Shown here in pieces: positions 16,494 to 24,938 of a stretch of 64,000 nucleotides of DNA. The notes beneath the pieces are model-generated. The model had not been told where the DNA came from. It saw only the letters and a list, made by a program, of their open reading frames with translations, and ran no database searches. Numbering within the stretch: position 1 is the stretch's first letter; every line of letters begins with the position of its first letter. This DNA comes from Paenibacillus silagei (lineage in GTDB: Bacteria > Bacillota > Bacilli > Paenibacillales > Paenibacillaceae): positions 124,001 through 188,000 of the forward strand of contig NZ_JAGGLV010000008.1 of the NCBI RefSeq assembly GCF_017874735.1. Direction: 5' to 3'. The position numbers and the translations under genes are program-made.

Positions 16494-17900
16494 ATGTCGT
16501 CTAATCATCAAAGTATTTTCAGTCCGCGTTACTTTGCACTATCCATAGGAATTATCCTGTCAGTGATGGCCGTTGGATTCGAAGGTCTGTCCGTAACCAC
16601 CATTGCTCCCTCGATTGCTGGAGACTTGAACGGTCTTAGCCTGTTCGGGTGGATATTCAGTACGTATCTGCTTGCACAGATTATCGGAACGCTGGTCGTC
16701 GGTCGGATCATAGATAAAAGAGGCCCTGCTGCACCCTTCACTTATGCGCTGCTGTTGTTTATCGCAGGACTGGTCGCTGCTGCAACAGCAGGCGATATGT
16801 ATATCATGATTGGATCACGGGCCCTGCAAGGTTTGGGTGCCGGAGCTATGATGACTTGTGTGTATACGGCCATTTCCTTAAGTTACCCGGATGAGTTACG
16901 TGCCAAAATACTTGGAGCCTTTGGTACAGCCTATGTTCTTCCGTCCATGCTCGGTCCATATGTAGCAGGCCTTATAGCAGATCAGTGGTCCTGGCGGTTT
17001 GTTTTCTGGGGGATCTTACCTGTTCTAGTTGTTTCAGCAGTGCTTAGTTTACCTGCTTTCAGGAAATTGAAAGTGAAGCAGACGGGAGGGGACAGCGGAT
17101 CTTCATCTACTTGGATGACGTTACTCTTAACGATGGGTACAGGCCTTTTCCTGATTGGTCTAAGTATGCTTCCGAGTATGATGGGATTTGTCTTCGCCCT
17201 GATTGGTCTCGTCGGTATGATATTACCGCTCCGTCGATTGCTGCCGAAGGGAACGCTTACGCTGCGAAGAGGGATGCCGGCGATTCTCGCAACACGCGGG
17301 CTGTTCTTCGCTGCCTATGCCAGCACACAGAATTTCCTGGTATTGGCTCTAATTGATGTGAAAGGAATTACACCTTCTCAGGCGGGTTTAATCGTAGCGA
17401 GTGCTGCACTAAGCTGGTGTATCATTGCGTATGTGCAAGGACGTTGGGATGCGGCAGATCAGGGCCGTGGACGTCATATGAGAATTATTCTGGGGGTATT
17501 TCTGCTTGCTATAGGGATTGCCATCGTCTTTTGGATACCGGTTGTTTCTATTGCCGTTGCAGTTATGGGTCAGATCATCGCCGGGGTCGGCATTGGATTG
17601 GCGCATCCGGTTAGCGGTGTTGTAGCCTTTTCCCAAACAGGGGAAGGCGGCGCGGGCCAAACCTCGGCAAATCTGCAATTTGCGGATTCTTTTACACCCG
17701 GTGTAGTGATCGGGATTGGGGGTTCCATCCTTGTCGTGTGTCAGGCTGCTGGAATGTCACTGCAAACCAGCTTAATTGTAGCCATGGGCTTCCATCTCTT
17801 GTTGATCGTCATAAGTATCATTGCCAGCACCCGGATCTCACCGCAATCCATCAAGAATGCTGATCCTAAGAAAGAGGGTGTACCGGTCATTGTCCAATGA
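16494..17900 (+). CDS. MFS transporter (DHA2-like)
   Basis: A 468-residue major facilitator protein with many predicted helices (about 14), starting FALSIGIILSVMAVGFEGLS. The N-terminal half has GWIFSTYLLAQIIGTLVVG and the loop VGRIIDKRGP equivalent to the MFS motif A; ALQGLGAGAMMT follows. This resembles DHA2 drug exporters, but the substrate is unknown. GGAGGT precedes the ATG. It heads a run with HxlR, IscA-like and HesB-like genes and is divergent from the SufR-like regulator, so it may export a compound that damages Fe-S clusters. That role is inference. Confidence 0.87.
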   Translation: MSSNHQSIFSPRYFALSIGIILSVMAVGFEGLSVTTIAPSIAGDLNGLSLFGWIFSTYLLAQIIGTLVVGRIIDKRGPAAPFTYALLLFIAGLVAAATAGDMYIMIGSRALQGLGAGAMMTCVYTAISLSYPDELRAKILGAFGTAYVLPSMLGPYVAGLIADQWSWRFVFWGILPVLVVSAVLSLPAFRKLKVKQTGGDSGSSSTWMTLLLTMGTGLFLIGLSMLPSMMGFVFALIGLVGMILPLRRLLPKGTLTLRRGMPAILATRGLFFAAYASTQNFLVLALIDVKGITPSQAGLIVASAALSWCIIAYVQGRWDAADQGRGRHMRIILGVFLLAIGIAIVFWIPVVSIAVAVMGQIIAGVGIGLAHPVSGVVAFSQTGEGGAGQTSANLQFADSFTPGVVIGIGGSILVVCQAAGMSLQTSLIVAMGFHLLLIVISIIASTRISPQSIKNADPKKEGVPVIVQ

Positions 17901-18189
17901 GGATAGGGAGAAGCTTCTTATAGCCTATGACATCATCGGGTCTAAATGGACGATCCATATCTTATTCACTCTTTCTTACGGTCCGAAGAAGTTTAGCGAA
18001 ATGACCCGGAGTATTCCTTCCATTACGCAAAGAATCCTTTCCCAGCGTTTAAAGGAGCTTCAACATCATAATCTGGTCAAGAGAACCAGTCCCCAGCGTC
18101 CTACACGAACCATGTATGAACTTACACCAAAAGGAGTAGCTCTCGCTACGTTCATACCTTGTCTAATGGACTGGGGGACCCAAAACTAA
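17878..18189 (+). CDS. HxlR family winged-helix regulator
   Basis: About 103 residues. The family pattern is clear: AYDIIGSKWTIHILFTLSYG, FSEMTRSIPSITQRILSQRL, then YELTPKGVAL and a terminal MDWG. HxlR proteins often respond to redox or electrophilic stress through an N-terminal cysteine, but none is present before the fold here. The start is uncertain: GTG 17878 is used, TTG 17890 and ATG 17857 are in frame, and all but none give a perfect ribosome site (AGAGGG lies at 17871-17876). It overlaps the 3' end of the MFS gene by about 20 bp. Confidence 0.8.
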   Translation: MYRSLSNEDREKLLIAYDIIGSKWTIHILFTLSYGPKKFSEMTRSIPSITQRILSQRLKELQHHNLVKRTSPQRPTRTMYELTPKGVALATFIPCLMDWGTQN

Positions 18190-18215
18190 ATTAAGCTTGT
18201 ATAGGAGGAATGAAA

Positions 18216-18575
18216 ATGAACATTGATGTCAGTGAGATCGCAGCAGAGAAAATCGCCGAAATCTTATTAACCGCTGAGACAAGGCACTCTTTTCTTAGAG
18301 TAGGTGTTGAAGAAGGGGGATGCAGAGGATTGTCTTATACCCTTGTCTTGGATGAGCAGCAAACAGAGGAGGATGTGGTGTTCAATAAAGATAAATTTCG
18401 TCTATTAGTTCACACGAAGAGTATTCCATATATCGATGGTCTCGAAATTGACTATGAACAAAGCGGAATGATAGGCGGATTCACCATGAATAACCCTAAT
18501 GCCAAAGCCTCATGTGGATGCGGGGCCAGTTTTCGAATGGCTAACTATCGGGGGGAAGTTAAAAAATGTGATTAA
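18216..18575 (+). CDS. IscA/ErpA-type iron-sulfur cluster assembly protein
   Basis: The 119-residue A-type carrier has the three conserved cysteines: one in GGCRGLSYTLVLDE and two in SCGCGASF near the C-terminus. Such proteins carry Fe-S clusters or iron between the scaffold and target apoproteins. AGGAGG at 18203-18208 favours ATG 18216 over ATG 18210, which is one base from it. It is followed after 26 bp by a second protein of the HesB-like superfamily. The link to a SufR-like regulator fits an Fe-S repair function. Confidence 0.92.
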   Translation: MNIDVSEIAAEKIAEILLTAETRHSFLRVGVEEGGCRGLSYTLVLDEQQTEEDVVFNKDKFRLLVHTKSIPYIDGLEIDYEQSGMIGGFTMNNPNAKASCGCGASFRMANYRGEVKKCD

Positions 18576-18601
18576 CCTGCAGGAAAGGAAGGAGAGAAGA
18601 A

Positions 18602-18886
18602 ATGATATCATTTGAGGTATCTGAACAAGCGATTGATTCTTTTAAGGATGAATGGGGTTTGGCAGAGGCCCAACATGTAAGGATTTATGCAAAATATGCG
18701 GGTGGAGGCTCAGATGCTTTTACAATTGGCATCAATGCAAGTGCTACACCGATTGATCCGGCAGTGGTTCAATCTATCGGAGGCTTTCATTTCTTTGTCG
18801 AGAAATCAGATGCCTGGATTTTACAGGATGAGCATTTTCAGATTGGCTGTAATGAAAATGGTATATTTTTAAACAAAATCTCCTAA
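18602..18886 (+). CDS. HesB/YneR-like protein
   Basis: The 94-residue protein resembles the YneR branch of the HesB superfamily: an N-terminal FEVSEQAIDSFKDEWGL, the VRIYAKYAGGGSDAFTIGI strand region and a C-terminal half with WILQDEHF. It lacks the cysteine triplet of true A-type carriers, having only one cysteine near the end, so cluster binding is doubtful. AAGGAGAG precedes the ATG. A weak AT-rich hairpin (TGAGCA, 18886-18891, with TGCTCA, 18910-18915) could end the transcript. Confidence 0.8.
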   Translation: MISFEVSEQAIDSFKDEWGLAEAQHVRIYAKYAGGGSDAFTIGINASATPIDPAVVQSIGGFHFFVEKSDAWILQDEHFQIGCNENGIFLNKIS

Positions 18887-18974
18887 TGAGCATATGCAGG
18901 AAGTGAATTTGCTCATTTATAGTGATAAGCTTAATTTGGTGTACAAGCCAGATTGATTTAGGAGGCTGAATGAC

Positions 18975-19667
18975 GTGGGCGAAGCAGGTAAGCAAGAGAA
19001 TGTAACCACCTTTGAAGAGATGGCTGAGGTAGTCGCCCGACTGGGGATTGTGCCGCTGGCACCCCTGATCCCGGAGCATCCGTCTGTGAACGGGCTGACG
19101 CTGGCGGAGAATTGGCATACGGATACAGAGCTGGACCCCTGGCGCTGGCGGGTCAGATTTCCCGGAGAAGGCTTAGCCGGCTACGGAAAATTCATCAAGA
19201 AAAAAGCCGTGCTCGTATCCCGCGAGTGGCTTCCGGCTTACTTGGCAGCGTCCGGGCCTCGGAAGTCTCTGGAAGAGCGGTATCAGAGCGGCCTGGCCAC
19301 GAGAGAAGCACTGACTCTGCTGGAGATTATCCGGGCGAATGAGGGAATAGAGACACGCCAGCTGCGCTCTATGGCGGATATGAAGGCCAAGGAGAAGAAA
19401 ACGGCTTTTGACAATGCAGTAACGGAGCTGCAAGGGTCTCTGGATATCGTAATCTCCGGCGTGAAGCAACGGGTGAATGCGGACGGAGAGCCGAATGGCT
19501 GGAACAGCACCTCTTTTGAAACCTCGGGGCACTGGATGCATGAAGCGGGCATTCTGCCCTTTGAGGGATCGAGAGAAGAGGCGATAGCCTGGTTGCGTTC
19601 ACGTATGGAAGCGGCGTGGGCACCGGAGGCGGTTGCCTGGATCAACAAGGCGCTGGGCTGGAAGTAG
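18975..19667 (+). CDS. Uncharacterised protein, possibly AlkZ-related
   Basis: A 230-residue soluble protein starting with GTG, nine bases after GGAGG; an overlapping ATG at 18970 is out of frame. Residues about 20-90 hold a WHTDTELDPWRWRVRFPGE segment and residues 115-160 look like a winged helix (TRQLRSMADMKAKEKKTAFD followed by a short wing SLDIVISGVKQR). The overall pattern recalls proteins annotated as AlkZ-related or YcaQ-like DNA-lesion proteins, but no catalytic residue can be pointed out and the match is from memory. A terminator follows. Confidence 0.65.
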   Translation: MGEAGKQENVTTFEEMAEVVARLGIVPLAPLIPEHPSVNGLTLAENWHTDTELDPWRWRVRFPGEGLAGYGKFIKKKAVLVSREWLPAYLAASGPRKSLEERYQSGLATREALTLLEIIRANEGIETRQLRSMADMKAKEKKTAFDNAVTELQGSLDIVISGVKQRVNADGEPNGWNSTSFETSGHWMHEAGILPFEGSREEAIAWLRSRMEAAWAPEAVAWINKALGWK

Positions 19668-19673
19668 ACAAAG

Positions 19674-19710
19674 AACGGTAGTCCTTCATATGAAGAGGGC
19701 TGCCGTTTTT
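19674..19710 (+). terminator. Terminator after the AlkZ-related gene
   Basis: AACGG and the next CC/TTC segments pair with GAA, GGG and CCGTT around ATAT, followed by five T. Confidence 0.8.
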
Positions 19711-19732
19711 GGCGTTTTGACATGGGATACAA

Positions 19733-19772
19733 ATAAAAACGGCTAATCTCATTCCCGCAGGAGACTGGCCGT
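19733..19772 (-). terminator. Terminator of the 58-residue membrane protein gene
   Basis: On the minus strand ACGGC and GTCTC pair with GAGAT and GCCGT, followed by TTTTTATTTG. The remainder up to the next gene holds the cre-like palindrome GTAAGCGCTTAC at 19771-19782, judged fortuitous. Confidence 0.8.
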
Positions 19773-19826
19773 AAGCGCTTACGAATATGTGATTGTACTG
19801 CGTATCTTGTGTATATTGAAGCAGCC

Positions 19827-20003
19827 TTACAGCATGGGGCCAAGGTAGGCAACCAGGAAGTACAGGAATCCGAACAGCAGCATGATGTAGGCGGTGTACT
19901 TGATGGCGTCGGAGGCAACGATACTTAAGTCTTTGGGAGCCTGGACTTCCAGACGTTCTGTTTCCATAGAATCCGTGTTGTCATGAGTGAAAGTTTCTTT
20001 CAT
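19827..20003 (-). CDS. Small single-pass membrane protein, 58 residues
   Basis: The reading frame starts MKETFTHDNTDSMETE, continues with a charged, soluble N-terminal half to about residue 34, and ends with a hydrophobic helix YIMLLFGFLYFLVAYLGPML that forms the last 20 residues. This is a C-terminal tail anchor without a lumenal domain. AAGGAGG lies at the right distance before the ATG, and a good terminator follows the stop, so the gene unit looks real. No family is recognised. Confidence 0.75.
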   Translation of the reverse strand: MKETFTHDNTDSMETERLEVQAPKDLSIVASDAIKYTAYIMLLFGFLYFLVAYLGPML

Positions 20004-20181
20004 CTGAATTCCCTCCTTAGATTATTCATGGACTAAAACATTCCTCTTTTGGAACTGTAAACACTATCTATAATTGTATTGTGACATATTTGTGAACTAA
20101 TTTCAACAATATTGTGAAAATTCTTTGACTGAATGTTCACATTTGGGCTGTTTGGGTTGCTTTTACCTCAGTTCAACACAA

Positions 20182-20220
20182 AGACCCCGCCATATTCCTC
20201 AAGAGGGATTAGCGGGGTCT
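20182..20220 (-). terminator. Terminator of the M29 aminopeptidase pair
   Basis: AGACCCCGC (20212-20220 read on the minus strand) pairs with GCGGGGTCT (20182-20190), followed by TTTGTG on the minus strand. The bases 20004-20181 upstream hold no recognised gene. Confidence 0.85.
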
Positions 20221-20243
20221 CATTCATAGTATAAATATTAAGC

Positions 20244-21488
20244 TTAGGCCCAATCTCCATTACGGAAGATCGGGTCGGTGGAGCCGTCATCGGCAATTCC
20301 GTCGATATTCATCTCCGGGGAGCCCATCATGAAGTCTACATGAGTGAGACTTTGGTTCATGCCCTTGTCTACAAGCTGTTCCTTGCTCATATTAATGCCG
20401 TCCTGCAGGGTGAAGGCGTAGGAAGCGCCAAGTGCCAGATGGCAGGAAGCATTCTCGTCATACAGGGTAGTGTAATAGAGGATGCCGCTCTCCGAGATCG
20501 GGGAGTGGAAAGGCACAAGCGCCACTTCGCCGAAGTAGGCGGCACCTTCATCCATGGCCAGCAGGGAAGCGAGGGCTTCCTGGCCCACTTCAGCGGTAAA
20601 GTCTGTAACTTTACCATTCTCCAGGGTCAGACTGAAGCGGTCGATGATGTTGCCCCCATAGCTGAGCGGCTTCGTGCTGCGGACCGTGCCGTTCGCACCC
20701 GTCTTCAGCGGAGCGGTGAAAACTTCCTCGGTCGGAATGTTCGCCAGGAAGGACATTCCGCGGCTGTTCACCGCACCCGCCTGACACCAGATATGTCCTT
20801 CAGGCAATTCGATCGTCAGATCGGTGCCCGGAGCCGTGTAGTGCAGCTTGCGGTATTTCTTCGCGTTCAGCAGCTCACAGCGCTGCTTCAAGCCGGCCAG
20901 ATGGACACTCCAGGCCTGCACCGGATTCTCCTGGTCTGCGCGCACGGCCTTGAAGATGGCGTCCCAGAGCAGTTCAATCTGCTGCTCAGGTGCAGCGTCC
21001 GGGAACACCTTCGCGGCCCAAGAGGCGGATGGGAAGGCGAGGCCGGTCCAGCTGACCTGGTTAGCCATCAGCATCTCGCGGTAAGGAGCCATAGCTTGAC
21101 CGGCGGTCTTCTGATGGTCCGCAATGCGGCTTGCATCTACTCCGTTCAGCAAGTCCGGATTCGCGGAGATGACTGTCAGGAATGCCGCTCCGCCCCGTGC
21201 CAGATCCTCCAGCTCATCAGCCTGCCACTTCGGCGGCTCCAGGAAGCTCTCGGACGGTGCGAGATCATAACGGGTACGGGTGACGAATTCATCGGAATAG
21301 TTAACCTTGACGAGCTTCGCACCTGCTTCATAGGCCTGGCGTACAATCAGGCGGACCAGTGCAGCCGATACGATATCCGCATTCACGACAAGGGTCTGGC
21401 CGGGTTGAATATTAACGCCGATCTTTACAGCGAGCAGTGCGTAATTCTCCAGCTTTTGGTTGAAATCCAGCAATAGCTTCAGCTCCAT
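20244..21488 (-). CDS. Aminopeptidase, M29 family (second copy of tandem pair)
   Basis: The 414-residue protein belongs to peptidase family M29 (AmpS/AmpT/PepS), cobalt- or zinc-dependent leucyl-type aminopeptidases. Visible blocks include GVNIQPGQTLVVNADI, ELPEGHIWCQAGAVNSRG, NIPTEEVFTAPLKTG and HVDFMMGSPEMNIDG, which carry the metal ligands and catalytic tyrosine region. It is closely similar to the neighbouring upstream copy, with a 37-bp gap. The ATG at 21488 lacks a clear ribosome site; TTG 21473 nine bases after GGAG gives a better-placed start and a similar N-terminus to the sister protein. Confidence 0.93.
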   Translation of the reverse strand: MELKLLLDFNQKLENYALLAVKIGVNIQPGQTLVVNADIVSAALVRLIVRQAYEAGAKLVKVNYSDEFVTRTRYDLAPSESFLEPPKWQADELEDLARGGAAFLTVISANPDLLNGVDASRIADHQKTAGQAMAPYREMLMANQVSWTGLAFPSASWAAKVFPDAAPEQQIELLWDAIFKAVRADQENPVQAWSVHLAGLKQRCELLNAKKYRKLHYTAPGTDLTIELPEGHIWCQAGAVNSRGMSFLANIPTEEVFTAPLKTGANGTVRSTKPLSYGGNIIDRFSLTLENGKVTDFTAEVGQEALASLLAMDEGAAYFGEVALVPFHSPISESGILYYTTLYDENASCHLALGASYAFTLQDGINMSKEQLVDKGMNQSLTHVDFMMGSPEMNIDGIADDGSTDPIFRNGDWA

Positions 21489-21525
21489 TCATTATCTAAT
21501 GAAATGCAATAGCTTATAAAGGGGG

Positions 21526-22764
21526 TTAGAAGGCCCAGTTGCCCTTCTGGAAGACCGGCTCACGCGTACCGTCAGCGGTAATTCCGTAGATATCCATCTC
21601 GGCCGAGCCGATCATGAAGTCAACGTGAGTCACACTGTTATTGAGGCCGCGGGCGGTCAGTTCATCCTGGTTCATTTCTTTGCCGCCTTCCAGACAGAAG
21701 GCATAGGCAGTGCCAATAGCCAGATGGTTGGAGGCATTCTCGTCGAACAAGGTATTGAAGTAGAGAATCCCTGATTCCGAGATCGGCGACTGATGCGGCA
21801 CAAGTGCAACTTCCCCCAGATACTTGGCGCCTTCATCCAGGCTGATCAGATATTCGAGGGCTTCCTGGCCCTGCTCAGCGCTCACATTGGTAATCCGGCC
21901 CTGTTCAAAAGTGATCGAGAAGCCGTCAATTACATTCCCGCCGTAGCTGAGCGGCTTCGTGCTGCGGACCGTACCGTTCACGCCTGTTTTCAGCGGAGCT
22001 GTGAACACTTCTTCCGTTGGCATGTTGGCGACAAAAGAATGACCTTTGGCATTGATGCTGTCCCCTTGCGCCCATAAATGGCCTTCAGGCAGCTCAATGC
22101 TAAGGTCAGTTCCGGGTGCTATGTAGTGCAGACTCGCGTACTTCTTCGCGTTAAGAACATTGGCCTTCGACTCCAGCGTGTCCAGATGCTCCTGCCAGGC
22201 GGCAACAGGGTCCTCACGGTCCAGACGGACGGTATGGAAGATAGCCTCCCACAGCTTGTCTACACGTTGGTCAGCAGGAACGTCAGGGAACACCTTGTCT
22301 GCCCAAGGCTGGGACGGGATCGCTACAATGCTCCAGCTGACTTTGTCGGACATCTGCAATTCACGGTATTTCGTAAGCGCTGCGCCCCGTGTCTTCTGGA
22401 AGCTCGCAATCCGCTCAGGATCAATGCCTTTGAGGGCATCCGGGTTCTCGGCAATGACCGACAGGAAGGCGGCACCGTTCTCTGCAAGCTCGGTCATTTC
22501 ACCGGCAAACCAGGTTGGGGCCTTGGTGAATACTTCGGGTGCGGCATGCTCGAACTGCTGGCGGGTAATGAACTCGTCACTCCAGTTCACCTTCACCTGG
22601 CTGGCGCCAATGGCATAAGCCTTGGCCGTAATCAGGCGGACGAACTCAGCCGCAGTGATCGGAGCGTTCACAACCAGGATTTGTCCCGGCTGAACATTCA
22701 CACCGATTTGTACTGCTAAATCAGCGTATTTACTTAGCTTGTCCTGAAGCTCTGTTTCAGTCAT
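21526..22764 (-). CDS. Aminopeptidase, M29 family (first copy of tandem pair)
   Basis: The 412-residue protein shares the same M29 blocks as its neighbour: GVNVQPGQILVVNAPI, ELPEGHLWAQGDSINAKG, NMPTEEVFTAPLKTG and THVDFMIGSAEMDIYG. The start at 22764 gives MTETELQDKLSKY and lies eight bases after GGAGG; upstream in-frame ATGs overlap that site. It is the promoter-proximal gene of the pair. The tandem arrangement most simply reflects gene duplication; differing substrate preference is possible but not visible. Confidence 0.94.
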   Translation of the reverse strand: MTETELQDKLSKYADLAVQIGVNVQPGQILVVNAPITAAEFVRLITAKAYAIGASQVKVNWSDEFITRQQFEHAAPEVFTKAPTWFAGEMTELAENGAAFLSVIAENPDALKGIDPERIASFQKTRGAALTKYRELQMSDKVSWSIVAIPSQPWADKVFPDVPADQRVDKLWEAIFHTVRLDREDPVAAWQEHLDTLESKANVLNAKKYASLHYIAPGTDLSIELPEGHLWAQGDSINAKGHSFVANMPTEEVFTAPLKTGVNGTVRSTKPLSYGGNVIDGFSITFEQGRITNVSAEQGQEALEYLISLDEGAKYLGEVALVPHQSPISESGILYFNTLFDENASNHLAIGTAYAFCLEGGKEMNQDELTARGLNNSVTHVDFMIGSAEMDIYGITADGTREPVFQKGNWAF

Positions 22765-22932
22765 TGACATTTCCTCCATTACCATAATTTTTAGCTCTGT
22801 ATAAGCATTGTACTAAATTATTAACCGCCGGATGAAAAAAGTCAATTACAGCGCAAAAGGAAAGAGAAATGCTGACATATCAATGTTATACTGGATATTG
22901 TGGGTATGATCAGATGAAAGGAAGGAAAGAGG

Positions 22933-23214
22933 ATGAACCTGGAAATCACCAAAGCAGAAATGAAACGCGTAGAGGATAGAAGTTTTGTGGGGAGAACGGT
23001 ATTTACATTAGAGAATCACCGTTCCCCTTATGAGATTACTTTCTACAGTTCCCGTGGAACCGAATGGGATTACAGCCTAAGCTTCGCCGGGGAGCCGGGG
23101 AGTGAGGAGCAGTTCCTGGAAGTCGATGCGCTGCTGGAGAATGACGATGATCTGTACAATCAGCTGCTGGATGCAGCGCTGGATGCCCAGGAGATCCCGG
23201 AAGAGGAAGCTTAA
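22933..23214 (+). CDS. Uncharacterised 93-residue acidic protein
   Basis: No family is recognised. The protein has an N-terminal region rich in beta-type alternation (TVFTLENHRSPYEITFYSS) and an acidic C-terminal third that is probably helical (SEEQFLEVDALLENDDDLY). No signal peptide or membrane helix is present. AAGGAAGG precedes the ATG and a rho-independent terminator follows the stop, which supports a real monocistronic gene. Confidence 0.75.
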   Translation: MNLEITKAEMKRVEDRSFVGRTVFTLENHRSPYEITFYSSRGTEWDYSLSFAGEPGSEEQFLEVDALLENDDDLYNQLLDAALDAQEIPEEEA

Positions 23215-23234
23215 GCTTCTTTTCGGATATAACA

Positions 23235-23285
23235 ATGCGACCCCGTCCCGTCTGATTGCCTTGGACGAGCAGGGTCGCATTTTTA
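23235..23285 (+). terminator. Terminator after the 93-residue gene
   Basis: ATGCGACCC (23235-23243) pairs with GGGTCGCAT (23272-23280), followed by TTTTT; the loop is long (28 nt). Confidence 0.8.
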
Positions 23286-23347
23286 ATTGTAGAGGAGATT
23301 ATGATTTTCTTCTGTTACGTATAAGTGGCGTGCAGGCGTGTTGCTCG

Positions 23348-23373
23348 AATGTATGCGGAAAACAGCATACATT
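23348..23373. repeat. Palindromic intergenic repeat, single copy
   Basis: AATGTATGC, an eight-base loop GGAAAACA and GCATACATT. Same arm length and loop length as the three copies at 26016-26144, but in the opposite orientation (their loop reads GAAAAACA on the other strand). Confidence 0.75.
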
Positions 23374-23437
23374 TGCTGGCGCGCAGGTAATCTCATTCAC
23401 CCGTAAGTGTGATTTTGTTCTTGATAGTCGCCGACCC

Positions 23438-24790
23438 TTAACCGATGGTGATATTGCCTTCCGGGTAACGGTATAACTCCTTGCTGTTCTTAGGCTTGAG
23501 GGCATAGGCCAGGGTAAGCGGTCCGGTCCGGCCGACGAACATAAGAATGATCACCAGCACCTTGCCGATCGTGGTCAGCTCTGTGGTAAGTCCCATGGTG
23601 ATGCCTGAGGTACCGAAGGCGGACACCGCCTCGAACAAGACGCTCAGGAAATCGGCGCTCTCCGTTACGGACAGCAGCATGGTGGAGATGACCACCAGCA
23701 TTAGTGACAGTAATGTCATGGTTATGGCTCTGTAGACATTCTCCTTCGAGATCCGGTGGCGGAACATGACGATATCCTCTTTGCCCCGCAGCTTGGCGTA
23801 GGCGGTACTGGCCAGAATGGCAAAGGTGGTAATCTTGATTCCGCCGCCCGTAGAGCCGGGAGCCGCCCCGATGAACATCAGCAGAATCATCAGGAATTGG
23901 GTGGATTCCCGCAGCAGCGGAATCTCAATGGTGGTTACCCCGCCGGAACGGGGTGTAATAGCTTGCAGGAAGGAGGCCAAAATCTTGCCTCCGGCATGCA
24001 GCGGCTTCAGTGTAGCGTTCAGCTCCAGCCAGAAGAAGACAATGGCTCCGACAAGAATCAGCACGGCTGAAGTCGCCAGCACGACCTTCGAGTGCAGCAT
24101 CAGCCGCTTGCGCCTCCGATAATCGATCACATCAGATAAGACGATGAAGCCGATTCCGCCCAGGAAGATCAGCAGCATGGAGGTAATATTCACGACGGGA
24201 TCTTCTACATACCGGGTTAAGCCGCTGAATGGTCCGTGAATATCGCCGAACAAGTCAAAGCCCGCATTGTTGAAGATCGAGATGCTATGGAATAATCCAT
24301 AATAGGCTGCCTTGCCTATCGGCATATCTACTACAAATCTGGCAGCCAGCAGAATGGCACCAGTCAATTGAATGACCAGGGAGTAGATCAGAACCCGGCG
24401 GATCAGCTTCACGATCCCCTGCATGGAATTCTGGTTCATGGATTCCTGCAGCAAGAGGCGTTCCTTCAATGAGATCCGTTTGTTCAGGACCAGAGTGATC
24501 AGCGTCGCCATCGTAACGAAGCCGAGACCGCCGAACTGGAACAGCACCAGCAGTACGATCTGTCCGAAGGTCGATAGCTGTGTCCCCGTGTCGACAACGG
24601 CAAGGCCGGTTACGCAGGTCGCCGAGGTTGCCATGAACAGCGCATCAATGAATGAGATTCTTGCGCCCGTAGAAGCAGCGGGCAGCGATAACAGTAGGGT
24701 TCCGGCAGCGATCAGGATCACGAAGCCGAGGGATAGTATTTTGGGCGGCGTTAGCTTCAAATGCCCAAAGAAAAGGTTAGCCAAGTTCAT
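23438..24790 (-). CDS. TrkH/KtrB-type potassium uptake channel subunit
   Basis: About 450 residues with the four pore repeats of the TrkH/KtrB superfamily, which conducts K+ (often with Na+) together with a cytoplasmic RCK subunit. Selectivity-filter segments visible are TSATCVTGL, NAGFDLFG, GGGIK after APGS and SAFGTSGITMG. The start MNLANLFF at 24790 has AGGAG only one base away; TTG at 24784 would have ideal spacing, and the 27 residues before 24790 are excluded. No ktrA-like RCK gene is adjacent, so its partner must be elsewhere. Confidence 0.93.
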   Translation of the reverse strand: MNLANLFFGHLKLTPPKILSLGFVILIAAGTLLLSLPAASTGARISFIDALFMATSATCVTGLAVVDTGTQLSTFGQIVLLVLFQFGGLGFVTMATLITLVLNKRISLKERLLLQESMNQNSMQGIVKLIRRVLIYSLVIQLTGAILLAARFVVDMPIGKAAYYGLFHSISIFNNAGFDLFGDIHGPFSGLTRYVEDPVVNITSMLLIFLGGIGFIVLSDVIDYRRRKRLMLHSKVVLATSAVLILVGAIVFFWLELNATLKPLHAGGKILASFLQAITPRSGGVTTIEIPLLRESTQFLMILLMFIGAAPGSTGGGIKITTFAILASTAYAKLRGKEDIVMFRHRISKENVYRAITMTLLSLMLVVISTMLLSVTESADFLSVLFEAVSAFGTSGITMGLTTELTTIGKVLVIILMFVGRTGPLTLAYALKPKNSKELYRYPEGNITIG

Positions 24791-24938
24791 TCTCCTGACA
24801 ATAGGGATAGGATCTGACAAGATTATAGCATAACTTATATTCTCATCCCTAAACAGGCAGGAAATTGACATATTTTATCGAAATCATTAAAGGCTGTAGG
24901 ATTCAATAACTTGCACTCTATGAGGAGGCTATACTGCT

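Noticed and set aside
19770..19783. cre-like palindrome GTAAGCGCTTAC
   Set aside because: It overlaps a terminator region downstream of a gene and is not near any start, so it is probably fortuitous.
20340..21476. Plus-strand ORF of 378 codons opposite the M29 aminopeptidase
   Set aside because: It is the antisense of a well-supported gene with clear family motifs, and has no ribosome site. Several other long antisense frames (26321-27487, 32197-33147, 39372-40319) were rejected for the same reason.
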